Assembly: GCA_964512985.1 (NCBI GenBank)
Contig: CAZELI010000003.1
Span: 36,699-100,698 of the forward strand
Source: CAYPGT01 sp964512985
GTDB lineage: Bacteria > Cyanobacteriota > Vampirovibrionia > LMEP-6097
Direction: 5' to 3'
DNA length: 64,000 nucleotides
Positions 1-8,162 of this stretch are shown one piece after another. The position numbers and the translations under genes are program-made. How positions within the stretch are numbered: position 1 is the first letter of the stretch; each line of letters starts with the position of its first letter. The notes beneath the pieces were generated by a model, which searched no databases, was not told the origin of the DNA, and worked only from the letters and a program-made list of their open reading frames with translations.

Positions 1-2
1 AG

Positions 3-95
3 CTTTCTAAGCATGAACAAGCGATTAGATTTATTTCTTCAATTAATTTAGGTGCTGCAAGTACTCCTTGGGATGGCAGATTTGCCATGGCTTAG
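3..95 (+). CDS. C-terminal end of an unidentified protein (partial)
   Basis: An open frame enters from the left edge and ends at a TAG stop at 93-95. It encodes about 30 residues ending in STPWDGRFAMA. Codon use matches the neighbouring genes, so this is probably the tail of a real gene whose body lies outside the window. I do not recognise the family. Confidence 0.5.
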   Translation, partial: LSKHEQAIRFISSINLGAASTPWDGRFAMA

Positions 96-174
96 AATAT
101 ATTTAAAATGCAGGGTATGATATTTATTAGGAGCTTTAATTAGCTTCTTTTTGTGTTTTATAAAATATTTATTC

Positions 175-837
175 ATGCCTGAAGAGCCTAAAAAAACAAC
201 CAAGGAACTTAAAGCTGAGCAAGAATTAGTAATGGCCAAGGCTGCTATTAAAGTTGCTGTTATGTCATTTGGTAAGGCTACAAGAGCTGAGATTCCTGAA
301 GAGTTGCAAGAGTTTTGGAGTGGACTTTCGGTTACTGAATGGCAGGCACATCTTAAGCTTTTTGGGGCAGAGTTAAGAAAGATCAAGAAAGTAGCTGTTA
401 AAAAAATTCTTTTCGATATTGATAATTATATAAAAGACTGTAAGAAATTAATGCCAGATTTTAAACGTTCTAAAGAAGAGTTGCTCTTGATGATTGCTAT
501 TGGGCAAATAGACCCACGCGAGTTAGTAGATACTCTATCGGGTTTGCCAACGAATAAAGAAAAACTTGACAGGCAAATCCATAAACAAATTAAAGAATTA
601 GATTGGCAAGATGATCTAGCTCTGACTCAGCTCGATGAATTAACGAAGGAGCTTGACACGGATAGGATTAAAAAAGCCGATATAGAAAGAATAGAAAAAG
701 AAATCCAGGCTATTGAGCATGAAATTCAATCTCGGAAATCTAAGCGTGATGAGCTTGCTATCAAGCTAGTGGAATGGAAGGCTAGGGGTAATATGGATAT
801 CGCTAGCGCTGACGGAAAGTTTAGGCTTGATGCTTAG
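175..837 (+). CDS. Hypothetical charged coiled-coil protein
   Basis: A 220-residue soluble protein, very rich in Lys and Glu, with no signal peptide or membrane segment. The second half (about residues 140-210) has heptad-like spacing typical of a coiled coil. I chose the ATG at 175 because a TAAAAT box at 161-166 lies 8 nt upstream, the spacing seen at many starts here; an upstream in-frame TTG at 151 is less likely. The 3' end overlaps the convergent dehydrogenase gene by 72 nt. Family and function are not recognised. Confidence 0.6.
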   Translation: MPEEPKKTTKELKAEQELVMAKAAIKVAVMSFGKATRAEIPEELQEFWSGLSVTEWQAHLKLFGAELRKIKKVAVKKILFDIDNYIKDCKKLMPDFKRSKEELLLMIAIGQIDPRELVDTLSGLPTNKEKLDRQIHKQIKELDWQDDLALTQLDELTKELDTDRIKKADIERIEKEIQAIEHEIQSRKSKRDELAIKLVEWKARGNMDIASADGKFRLDA

Positions 838-1857
838 GTTACTGCTTATCAATACCTTCATTGCCTCTCCGCTGATCATCATCTCTAGAGCTTTCTCCAA
901 GTCGGAGAGTGGTAGCTCATGGCTTATTAAATCACTCATGTCGATTTGTTTACTTGTAAGTAAATATAAGGCTTCTTGAACATATTTAGGACTATGGTGA
1001 AAGGTGCCTACTAACTTGGTTTGAGAATAGTGCATTTGATAAGTGTCTAGTTCAATAATCGTTCCCTTAGGACAGCCACCAAAGAAATTCACTGTACCTC
1101 CAGGGCGCACTAGAGATAAGGCTTCGGTCCAAGCTTCGGGTTTACCTACTGCTTCTATAACACGATCTGCACCATATGGTAGCCCTATTGCTGTTAATTC
1201 ACGACTTGTAGGATTCAAACTATTCATCACATGATCTGCACCATTAACTTGAGCTAGTGTTAATTTACTTTGGGACCTACCAATAGCAATTACTGTCGCA
1301 TCGGGAACTAGTCTCTTGCAGAGCTTGATCAAGCATTGTCCGATAGCACCGAGCCCATAGATTATTACGCTGTTACCAGGATTAATTTCGGTTTTATAGA
1401 AGCCATGTAGAGAGACAGCTAGTGTCTGTAATGCTGCTGCATTCTTATAATCTAGAGAGTCAGGAATTTTATATAAATTATGTTTGGCAATATTTACGGG
1501 GATCTTTATATACTCTGCAAAGGAACCGTTTAAGAATTCTAGATTCTGGCAGAGTTCATATTCGTGTTTCTTACAGAAGAAGCATTCATAGCAAGGTGCA
1601 GTATTAGCAGCGACTACTCTCTCTCCTACTTGGAACTCAGCTAATCTGCTCTCAGCCACTGTTCCAGAGAACTCATAACCAAAAGCCGACGGGGTCTCCT
1701 TAATAATACGAGGATGCCCGCGCAGATAAGTCTTAGTATCTGTACCACCAGTCAGCGCAGCTTCTACTTTAACCAGCACTTCGCCAGCCTCTAACTTAGG
1801 TGTGGGAATTTCTTCTAGCCTAATATCATGCGGTCCATAGTAAAGGAAAGCTTTCAT
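766..1857 (-). CDS. Medium-chain dehydrogenase (zinc alcohol dehydrogenase family) lacking catalytic zinc ligands
   Basis: A 363-residue MDR-superfamily oxidoreductase with the N-terminal GroES-like fold and a Rossmann motif (YGLGAIGQ, near residue 168). The structural zinc site is intact (Cys89, Cys92, Cys95, Cys103). The usual catalytic Cys of CGTD is Gly37, and the His of GHE is Tyr61, so catalytic zinc is probably not bound as in classical members. About 22 residues at the C-terminus run past the usual family end and lie in the 72-nt convergent overlap with the upstream gene. A TAAACT box lies about 6 nt before the ATG. Substrate cannot be told from sequence. Confidence 0.85.
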   Translation of the reverse strand: MKAFLYYGPHDIRLEEIPTPKLEAGEVLVKVEAALTGGTDTKTYLRGHPRIIKETPSAFGYEFSGTVAESRLAEFQVGERVVAANTAPCYECFFCKKHEYELCQNLEFLNGSFAEYIKIPVNIAKHNLYKIPDSLDYKNAAALQTLAVSLHGFYKTEINPGNSVIIYGLGAIGQCLIKLCKRLVPDATVIAIGRSQSKLTLAQVNGADHVMNSLNPTSRELTAIGLPYGADRVIEAVGKPEAWTEALSLVRPGGTVNFFGGCPKGTIIELDTYQMHYSQTKLVGTFHHSPKYVQEALYLLTSKQIDMSDLISHELPLSDLEKALEMMISGEAMKVLISSNLSIKPKLSVSASDIHITPSLPFH

Positions 1858-2020
1858 TCTATTAGTTTAGCAATTTCATTTTGGTCTTATGTAGTGCAGG
1901 CGTAATCATGATAATGTGTATTGCCAATAGATTCTTAAAGAAGGGAGAACCTTTTCCCCTCATAAGACGTCATTAAATAGGTTATTGTATAATTGGGACT
2001 GGGTGTTCCTTTAACATTAG

Positions 2021-4150
2021 ATGGGAAAAAATTCACAATACTTATTAGCGTTAGCCTTGCTAGGCCTTATAAATCAGCCTTGTTTGGCGGCTAAGGAGCC
2101 GTCTCCTGGTGAAGATTTTTTTATTGAGTATTCACAAGCTGTTAAAGAAGAGAAATTAGGTAATAACCTACAGGCTGTTAAGAAATATAAGGCGGCTAAT
2201 GATGTTAAAGGTAGGGATTTTGCGGCTTTGACCAAGTTAGGTCTTATGCATCTTTATTCTGATAGCTCAGGCGAGGTAAAGGACAAGAGCCTAGTATTAG
2301 CTATTGATTATTTAACTAAAGCTCAAGCCTTAAGAACTGGTGATTCTATGATAAATCTACTTCTTGGTAGAGCTTATCAAGAGCAAGGTGATACTAATAA
2401 CGCTATCAAGTACCTTGTTAAAGCTAGTACTATTGAGCCTAATAATGTTTTGATTAAGTCTAGTCTTGGTAGATTATATTTCGAGCAAAAAGATTTTAAG
2501 AAAGCCATCGAGATTTTTAATAAGATAGTTTTCTCTTATCCTGATAATTTAAGTGCAAGAAGCTATCTAGGTGCTTCTTTGCAGTCTACGGATAATTATT
2601 TAGCTGCAATCGAGCAGTATAACTATGTTTTAGAGTATCAACCTAATGCTTATAGCCTGCGTAAGAATCTTGGAGATTGTTGGTTAGCCTTAAAACAATA
2701 CGACAAGGCAATGGAAAGCTACGAAGGCGCTAAAAACATTGATCCTAAAGTTCCAAACATCTATGCTGATATCGCTTATGTAGCGAAGGAAGAAGGTGAT
2801 CTCCCTACAGCTATCACTAATTTTCGTAAAGCCTTAGCTCTTAAGCCTGATGATAAATGGAAACGTTCTCTTGCTTACGCTTTATGGAATAATAAACAGA
2901 TTCCAGAAGCAATAGTTGCTTTTAATGAAATACAAGAATATAGTGTTTCAGCTTACTTATATCAAGAACAAGGAGATGCTAGTAATGCTACAGCTAGTTA
3001 CCAGAAAGCTATAGAAGCTAATCCTAAAGATACTAAGAGTAGATTTAACTTAGCGCATCTTTATTATGAGAATAGAGAGTTTGATAAAGCTAAAGCTGAA
3101 TATGAGAAGCTCTTAGAGCAAAAGCCCAATGACATAGAAGTAATCTTCTTGCTTGCAGTTCTAGAGCAAGAGAGAGGCAATATTAATGTAGCGATGAAGT
3201 ACTACGATAGTCTGCTCACTGATTATTTAGCAACTGATAAAGGTAAAGTATTAGATGATAGCGATAAACTAATTAAGAACAATATCTATTACAATCTAGG
3301 ATTGGCTTATAAGACTAACCAAGATTATCAGAAAGCAGAAGCGAATTTTGAAGAATTGCTCAAGAAAGAAACTAAATCTGATAAGTTTGAGAAGACTAGA
3401 GATGTTTACAAGGAACTCAGCTTTATCAAGATTGCTCTTGGTAAAGATATTGAAGCAGAGAAGCTTATTAACAGCTGGCTTAAGGCTGACCCTACTAATG
3501 TGGAAGCAAGAAATTTATATGCTGATTTCTTAGTACATGTGTCTAAAGAGCGCAAAGCAATAGAGCAACTTAGGCTCGCTTCGGTATTAGATCAAACCGT
3601 GAAAACAAGATTAAAGCTTGCTAATTTATTACACTCGCAGAATAATTTATATGAAGCGTTAGCTGAATACCAATCAGTCTTGCAGATTGAGCCAGAGAAC
3701 CTTAATGCGCTTTTAGGAGCAGCTAATAATTTTAAGACCCTGGGCTTTAAGGATGAAGCAGTGAATATTTATAAATCTGCAGCACAGAAACATCCTGATG
3801 ATGTTTTGGCTAATTTTAATTATGGTTTATTAATGCAAGAAGCTAATAATTTAGATGTGGCTAAAGCGCACTATGAGAAGGTTCTAGCAAAGAATCCTAA
3901 TTTCTTGCAGACTTATTATGTATTAGGTTTAGTTTACTGGGATCAAGGACAAAAAGACAAGGCTAATGAACTTTGGAATAAATTCTTAACCCAATCATCT
4001 GATGAAGCTCTTAAAACAGAAATCCGCAGAATCTTAGGTGCCACTAATGATGGCACCGATCCCAAGCCAGTGAAGATTGATCTAGTGACACCTAAATCTG
4101 TTGATCAGCTTACTATTCATAAGGAATACGCTGGACAAGAGAAAACGTGA
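2021..4150 (+). CDS. Secreted tetratricopeptide-repeat protein
   Basis: A 709-residue protein with an N-terminal signal peptide (hydrophobic residues 8-20, cleavage near CLAAKE). Almost the whole length is tandem TPR units of about 34 residues, with the usual A/Y/G/A/P pattern (for example near residues 100-270, 310-390 and 540-670). Such proteins act as scaffolds, here probably in the periplasm or at the outer membrane. A TATAAT at 1988-1993 is the likely promoter, with a 27-nt leader. The stop overlaps the GTG start of tyrS by 4 nt, so the two genes are translationally coupled. The partner protein is unknown. Confidence 0.85.
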   Translation: MGKNSQYLLALALLGLINQPCLAAKEPSPGEDFFIEYSQAVKEEKLGNNLQAVKKYKAANDVKGRDFAALTKLGLMHLYSDSSGEVKDKSLVLAIDYLTKAQALRTGDSMINLLLGRAYQEQGDTNNAIKYLVKASTIEPNNVLIKSSLGRLYFEQKDFKKAIEIFNKIVFSYPDNLSARSYLGASLQSTDNYLAAIEQYNYVLEYQPNAYSLRKNLGDCWLALKQYDKAMESYEGAKNIDPKVPNIYADIAYVAKEEGDLPTAITNFRKALALKPDDKWKRSLAYALWNNKQIPEAIVAFNEIQEYSVSAYLYQEQGDASNATASYQKAIEANPKDTKSRFNLAHLYYENREFDKAKAEYEKLLEQKPNDIEVIFLLAVLEQERGNINVAMKYYDSLLTDYLATDKGKVLDDSDKLIKNNIYYNLGLAYKTNQDYQKAEANFEELLKKETKSDKFEKTRDVYKELSFIKIALGKDIEAEKLINSWLKADPTNVEARNLYADFLVHVSKERKAIEQLRLASVLDQTVKTRLKLANLLHSQNNLYEALAEYQSVLQIEPENLNALLGAANNFKTLGFKDEAVNIYKSAAQKHPDDVLANFNYGLLMQEANNLDVAKAHYEKVLAKNPNFLQTYYVLGLVYWDQGQKDKANELWNKFLTQSSDEALKTEIRRILGATNDGTDPKPVKIDLVTPKSVDQLTIHKEYAGQEKT

Positions 4151-5340
4151 GTATCGAACAATTAATGAGCGGCGTAATGGAGCTTAAACCTGGTGGGGTG
4201 AAGGCTCTGGAGGAGCTTCTTAAGGAAGCTGCTAAAGACAAACGTCAATTAAGAATTAAGCTTGGTATAGATCCTACTAGTAGTGATTTACATTTGGGGC
4301 ATATGGTTTGTATTCAGAAGCTTAAACAATTCCAAGAAGCTGGGCATCTGCCAGTATTGCTTATAGGTGGCTATACAGCACAGATAGGTGATCCTTCGGG
4401 GCGTAATGAAATGCGTCCACCTCTTAGTGCTGCTGATGTACAGAAATATGCACAAACCTATCTAGAGCAGGTTGCTAGAGTTTTAGATCTAAGTAAAGTA
4501 GAAGTAGTAAATAATGCTGATTGGTTTAATAAGTTTACTATGGCTGATATGGTGAAGCTTGCTTCCAATATGACAGTAAATCAATTGATCGCGAAAGACG
4601 CTTTTGGTAAGCGTTTGGACGATGGGCAGCCGCTTTATACTCATGAGATATTTTATCCATTAATGCAGGGCTACGATAGTGTTGAGATTAAGGCAGATAT
4701 AGAGCTTGGCGGTACAGATCAAATCTTTAATCTAATGAGCGGACGTGATTTACAGAAAGCTTACGGACAGAAACCGCAGCTCTGTATGACGATGCCGTTA
4801 CTGATAGGTTTAGATGGCACTAAGAAGATGTCTAAAACTTCACAGAACTATATTGCTCTTAATGACACTGCTCAAGAGATGTTTGGTAAGACTATGAGTA
4901 TTCCTGATGAACTGATTCTGGATTATTTCACTCTTGCTGCACGTGCTACTCCGGCGGAACTTCAACAAATTAAATCCCGATTAGCATCAGGAGAGAATCC
5001 TCGTAATATTAAAGATGAACTTGCACAGAAGATAGTCACCATCTATTATTCGGGCGCTGAAGCTAGTGTGGCTTCAGAGAACTTCACTAAACAGTTCAAA
5101 CAAAAAGAAATCCCTGATGATATCCCGGATTATAAACTTAACGGTGGTAGTAAACAACTTGCTGATGTTTTAGTAGCTGCTGGGCTCTGTGAAACTAAGG
5201 GTGAAGCTAAGCGTTTAATACAAGGTGGCGGTGTGAAACTGAATGGGGAGAAGCTCTCAGACCCGCTTCAAGAGTTGATTATAAATGAACCTAAGGTTTT
5301 GCAAGCTGGTAAGAGGAAGTTTGTTAGGTTAGTTGGGTAA
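4147..5340 (+). CDS. tyrS: Tyrosyl-tRNA synthetase
   Basis: A 397-residue class I aminoacyl-tRNA synthetase that charges tRNA-Tyr. The HIGH motif is LHLGHM (near residue 49), within DPTSSDLHLGH, the form found in the TyrZ-like branch. The KMSKS loop is KMSKT (near residue 229). An S4 RNA-binding domain forms the C-terminus (about residues 335-395). The gene starts at a GTG overlapping the upstream TPR gene's stop, which places tyrS in an unusual operon with a secreted protein. Its substrate tRNA-Tyr gene is also in this window. Confidence 0.96.
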   Translation: MSIEQLMSGVMELKPGGVKALEELLKEAAKDKRQLRIKLGIDPTSSDLHLGHMVCIQKLKQFQEAGHLPVLLIGGYTAQIGDPSGRNEMRPPLSAADVQKYAQTYLEQVARVLDLSKVEVVNNADWFNKFTMADMVKLASNMTVNQLIAKDAFGKRLDDGQPLYTHEIFYPLMQGYDSVEIKADIELGGTDQIFNLMSGRDLQKAYGQKPQLCMTMPLLIGLDGTKKMSKTSQNYIALNDTAQEMFGKTMSIPDELILDYFTLAARATPAELQQIKSRLASGENPRNIKDELAQKIVTIYYSGAEASVASENFTKQFKQKEIPDDIPDYKLNGGSKQLADVLVAAGLCETKGEAKRLIQGGGVKLNGEKLSDPLQELIINEPKVLQAGKRKFVRLVG

Positions 5341-5342
5341 AC

Positions 5343-5927
5343 TTATATTTCTACTTCTCGTCGGATGTCATTTACTACTTTACTTCGCATCTTATGAGTG
5401 CTTTCTAAACCTCTTATTAAAGACATCTCACGGCTTAAAATTTGTTTCCTTCTTCCTTCCATTGTCTGGTCTGCTTGTGTTGCAATACCTTTGCCGCAAG
5501 TTTCTGGCATTCGACCTTTGTCCACCAAGGCTTTTCGTAAGGCAGACTCTTTAGCAAAACCAAACATATCTCCATATAAATCGAGCCATAAATTTAAGGT
5601 TCTTTTACCAAGATTATCCGGGAAAGTCCACGCTGGCGCTACTCTTAATTTATATATTGCATTGGATAGCTCCTTTAAATCATCCTCAGATAAAACTTCT
5701 GACTTCTTGAGCATATTTAAGAAATCACTTTCATTTATTTGTGCAGTCTTTTTCTTGTTGCTACTTAGTTGTCTTAATGCTTCCCTTGCTTCCTCGGTAA
5801 AAAGAGCTATTTCATCCCGTTGTGGCCATCTATGAACTCTTTTCATAAGAGCTTTGAGGTCTGCTACAGCTTTTGTAACATGCGCAGGAACTCCTCTTGA
5901 AACGATAGCGGTAGACGTAACTTTCAT
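5343..5927 (-). CDS. Hypothetical protein divergent from a small DNA-binding-type protein
   Basis: A 194-residue soluble, mixed-charge protein with no signal peptide or membrane helix and no motif I recognise. Helical, Lys/Arg/Glu-rich stretches dominate. It is convergent with tyrS (2-nt gap) and divergent from the 87-residue gene at 6070, sharing a 142-bp spacer that holds a TGTAAC operator array. The divergent pair with a shared operator resembles a regulator and its controlled partner, possibly toxin-antitoxin-like; that is only inference. Confidence 0.6.
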   Translation of the reverse strand: MKVTSTAIVSRGVPAHVTKAVADLKALMKRVHRWPQRDEIALFTEEAREALRQLSSNKKKTAQINESDFLNMLKKSEVLSEDDLKELSNAIYKLRVAPAWTFPDNLGKRTLNLWLDLYGDMFGFAKESALRKALVDKGRMPETCGKGIATQADQTMEGRRKQILSREMSLIRGLESTHKMRSKVVNDIRREVEI

Positions 5928-6020
5928 ATGGGGGATCTTATCATAGGTTAGATAATAAAATCAAGTGGATTTACAATAGATTACATAACCATCTATTAAT
6001 CTATTCTGGTATAATTATAA

Positions 6021-6056
6021 TGTAACGTAAAGTTACAAACTGTAACAAATTGTAAT
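6021..6056. promoter_or_regulatory. TGTAAC operator array
   Basis: TGTAAC occurs at 6021 and 6041, TGTAAT at 6051, and the inverse GTTACA at 6032-6037. The sites are about 10 bp apart, on one helix face. They lie just downstream of a TATAAT-like box (about 6015-6020) and before the gene at 6070. This fits autoregulation by a ribbon-helix-helix protein; the binding protein is inferred. Confidence 0.55.
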
Positions 6057-6069
6057 AGTTAGTAAAATC

Positions 6070-6333
6070 ATGACTGCACAGAAAAGAATTAATTTAAGTT
6101 TTAATGAAGATGAGTTTAATCTGATTCAAAAGATCGCTGTGAATACTAATCGTAAGGTAGCTAATCTAGTAAAAACTTGGACATTAGAGAAACTATCTAA
6201 GACTAAAGATTTTCAATACGATGAAGAAGAAAGAGAAATCTTAGCTAATACTCAATTAACTACTAGATTAAAAAGTGCAGCTAAGAGAGCTAAGTCTGGA
6301 CAAGCTATTAAGAAATCGAAATATGTAAATTAA
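6070..6333 (+). CDS. Small ribbon-helix-helix-like protein
   Basis: An 87-residue basic protein. The N-terminus (KRINLSFNEDEFNLIQKIA) reads as a beta strand followed by a helix, as in ribbon-helix-helix (CopG/Arc-type) DNA-binding proteins and their antitoxin relatives. The C-terminus is Lys-rich. Upstream lie a short-spaced TGTAAC array and downstream four copies of a TTTGCGCAAA palindrome, both plausible binding sites. The assignment rests on fold pattern only; no motif is diagnostic at this length. Confidence 0.6.
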   Translation: MTAQKRINLSFNEDEFNLIQKIAVNTNRKVANLVKTWTLEKLSKTKDFQYDEEEREILANTQLTTRLKSAAKRAKSGQAIKKSKYVN

Positions 6334-6342
6334 CAATCTTTC

Positions 6343-6439
6343 TTTGCGCAAAACTGTATAAAATAGGGTGCTTTGCGCAAAGATAGCTGTATGAACAATC
6401 TTTGCGCAAAACTATGTAAAATAAGGTGTAATGCGCAAA
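6343..6439. repeat. Four TTTGCGCAAA palindromes at exact 29-bp spacing
   Basis: Palindromes start at 6343, 6372, 6401 and 6430 (the last degenerate, AATGCGCAAA), each 29 bp apart. The spacers of units 1 and 3 are alike and each contains a TATAAAAT or TGTAAAAT sequence followed by AGGGTG or AAGGTG; unit 2 differs. The array fills the spacer between the small DNA-binding-type gene and the ethylene-receptor-like kinase. It could be a multi-site operator or an iteron-like element. Confidence 0.8.
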
Positions 6440-6562
6440 CTCAATCATTGCAAGATAGTGGTTATTTTCATCAATATCTAGATTTGGAAGGGATTTTTAG
6501 CTAAACTTTTATAAATTATTGAGATAGAATACTAATAAGCGAAAATAACTAGGTGATATTAG

Positions 6563-7696
6563 ATGCATGAATTGATTGATTTTTTTGCAAAACTTTTGGA
6601 TACCTCAGGTTTTCCATCGAGGTGGAATTGTGGAACAGGATGGACTCTGTTTCTAGGGTGGACTCATATTTTATCGGATATAGCAATCTGGTTAGCTTAT
6701 TTTTGTATACCAGCTATGCTGTTTTACTTTTCGGCCAAAAAGAAACAAGACATACTGTCCAAAAAAATATTCGTATTGTTTGGTGCTTTTATATTTTGTT
6801 GTGGAACTATTCATTTGGTAGAAGCAAGTATTTTTTGGCATCCATGGTATCGACTATCGGCTTTGATTAAGTTTATTACTGCAATCATATCGATATGGAC
6901 CGCTATAGAACTCGCTAAAGCAATTCCTGTATTTCTTGATTTAAAAAGCCCAATGGAGTTACAAAAGTTATTAGATGAGCATACTCGTGATTTAGAGCGT
7001 TCTAATTCTGATCTGGCGCAGTTTGCTTATATAGCGTCTCATGATTTACAAGAGCCTTTACGTACTGTTGAGAACTTTATCCATCTACTGGATCAGCATT
7101 TAGAGAAGCTGAATCTCAGTGATCCCAAGGTCAAAAAATATAACTATTTTATTACTGATGCTACTGCAAGAATGAGACAACTGATTGAAGATATACTTGC
7201 GTTTTCCAAGGTGGGTAAAAACAATGTTACGGAGCTTATTGATTTAAATGAGCTTGTTGATGAAATATTGCATAGTATCAAATTTCAAATTGCAGAATTA
7301 AACGCCAAGGTAAGCTATGGAAATTTACCTAAGATGACTATGAATCCTGTTGAGATGAAGCAATTATTTCAGAACCTTATCAGCAATGCATTAAAGTTTG
7401 TTGATAAAGGCAGGACTCCTCAAATTAGCATTAACGCTGAGCTTCAGGGTAATTCTTGTTGGCTATTTTCTGTGAAAGATAATGGTATTGGCATAGATAG
7501 TAAATACGTTGATAAGATTTTTGCTATTTTTCAAAGATTACATTCTGCTGTTGAATACAAGGGTACAGGTATAGGGCTGTCTATCTGTAAAAAAGTAGTT
7601 GAGCATTATGGTGGTGAAATTTGGGTCGAGTCTAAACTGGGAGAAGGTAGTACTTTTTATTTTACGCTAAAAGATAGAGTTCAATCGAATCTCTAA
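6563..7696 (+). CDS. Sensor histidine kinase with ethylene-receptor-type membrane domain
   Basis: A 377-residue membrane kinase. Residues 37-125 form three membrane helices matching the ethylene-binding domain of plant ETR1: Asp39, Tyr46, Ile49, Pro50, Ile77, Cys80 and His84 correspond to ETR1 Asp25, Tyr32, Ile35, Pro36, Ile62, Cys65 and His69, including the Cys and His that hold the copper ion. A coiled linker (130-152) leads to a phytochrome-type HisKA domain with phospho-acceptor His160 (ASHDLQEPLR) and an ATPase domain with N box, DNGIGI and GTGIGLS. It heads a run with two receiver genes. The ligand is inferred from conserved residues; a different small hydrophobic ligand or a redox signal is possible. 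Confidence 0.88.
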   Translation: MHELIDFFAKLLDTSGFPSRWNCGTGWTLFLGWTHILSDIAIWLAYFCIPAMLFYFSAKKKQDILSKKIFVLFGAFIFCCGTIHLVEASIFWHPWYRLSALIKFITAIISIWTAIELAKAIPVFLDLKSPMELQKLLDEHTRDLERSNSDLAQFAYIASHDLQEPLRTVENFIHLLDQHLEKLNLSDPKVKKYNYFITDATARMRQLIEDILAFSKVGKNNVTELIDLNELVDEILHSIKFQIAELNAKVSYGNLPKMTMNPVEMKQLFQNLISNALKFVDKGRTPQISINAELQGNSCWLFSVKDNGIGIDSKYVDKIFAIFQRLHSAVEYKGTGIGLSICKKVVEHYGGEIWVESKLGEGSTFYFTLKDRVQSNL

Positions 7697-7705
7697 TATG
7701 CTAAA

Positions 7706-8161
7706 ATGCTAGTACCGAATATTAAAATGAAGATGCAGCCAATAGAAATTTTGATGGTAGAGGACAGTCCTGCAGATGTCGAGCTTGCTAAAGAGGCTTT
7801 TGAAGAGGGTAAGATACTCAATAATTTTCACTTTGTAACTGATGGCGAGAAAGCTCTAGACTACGTATATTGTAGAAATGCTTATTCGGATGCAGTGCGT
7901 CCCGACATCATAATTTTGGATATTAATCTCCCCAAAGTCAATGGCTTAGATGTTTTGAAGGAAATTAAAACTAATGCAGAGCTTAAAGATATACCTGTTG
8001 TCATGTTAACTACTTCTGGTAATGAGGACGATATTAATATGAGCTATAGAAACTACGCAAATTCTTATATCAAAAAACCTATCGGATTGAATAAGTTCAT
8101 TCATGCTTTAGCAGTGTTTGAAGAGTTTTGGTTTCAGATTGTGAAGTTACCTAGGAAATAA
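7706..8161 (+). CDS. Single-domain response regulator (Rcp1-like)
   Basis: A 151-residue stand-alone receiver domain with no output domain. It has the acidic pocket (VEDSPAD), the phospho-acceptor Asp in IILDINLPKVNG, the conserved Thr/Ser (LTTSG) and Lys (YIKKP). This extended form is the one paired with phytochrome-type kinases in cyanobacteria (Rcp1). It follows the kinase by 9 nt and precedes the hybrid kinase by 1 nt, so it most likely accepts phosphate from one or both. The start at 7706 is supported by a TAATAT box 6 nt upstream; an alternative ATG is at 7733. Confidence 0.9.
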   Translation: MLVPNIKMKMQPIEILMVEDSPADVELAKEAFEEGKILNNFHFVTDGEKALDYVYCRNAYSDAVRPDIIILDINLPKVNGLDVLKEIKTNAELKDIPVVMLTTSGNEDDINMSYRNYANSYIKKPIGLNKFIHALAVFEEFWFQIVKLPRK

Positions 8162-8162
8162 T

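Noticed and set aside
6343..6439. Possible CRISPR array
   Set aside because: Only the 10-bp palindrome is constant, spacers are 19 bp and two of them are alike, and there are no cas genes. It fits an operator array better.
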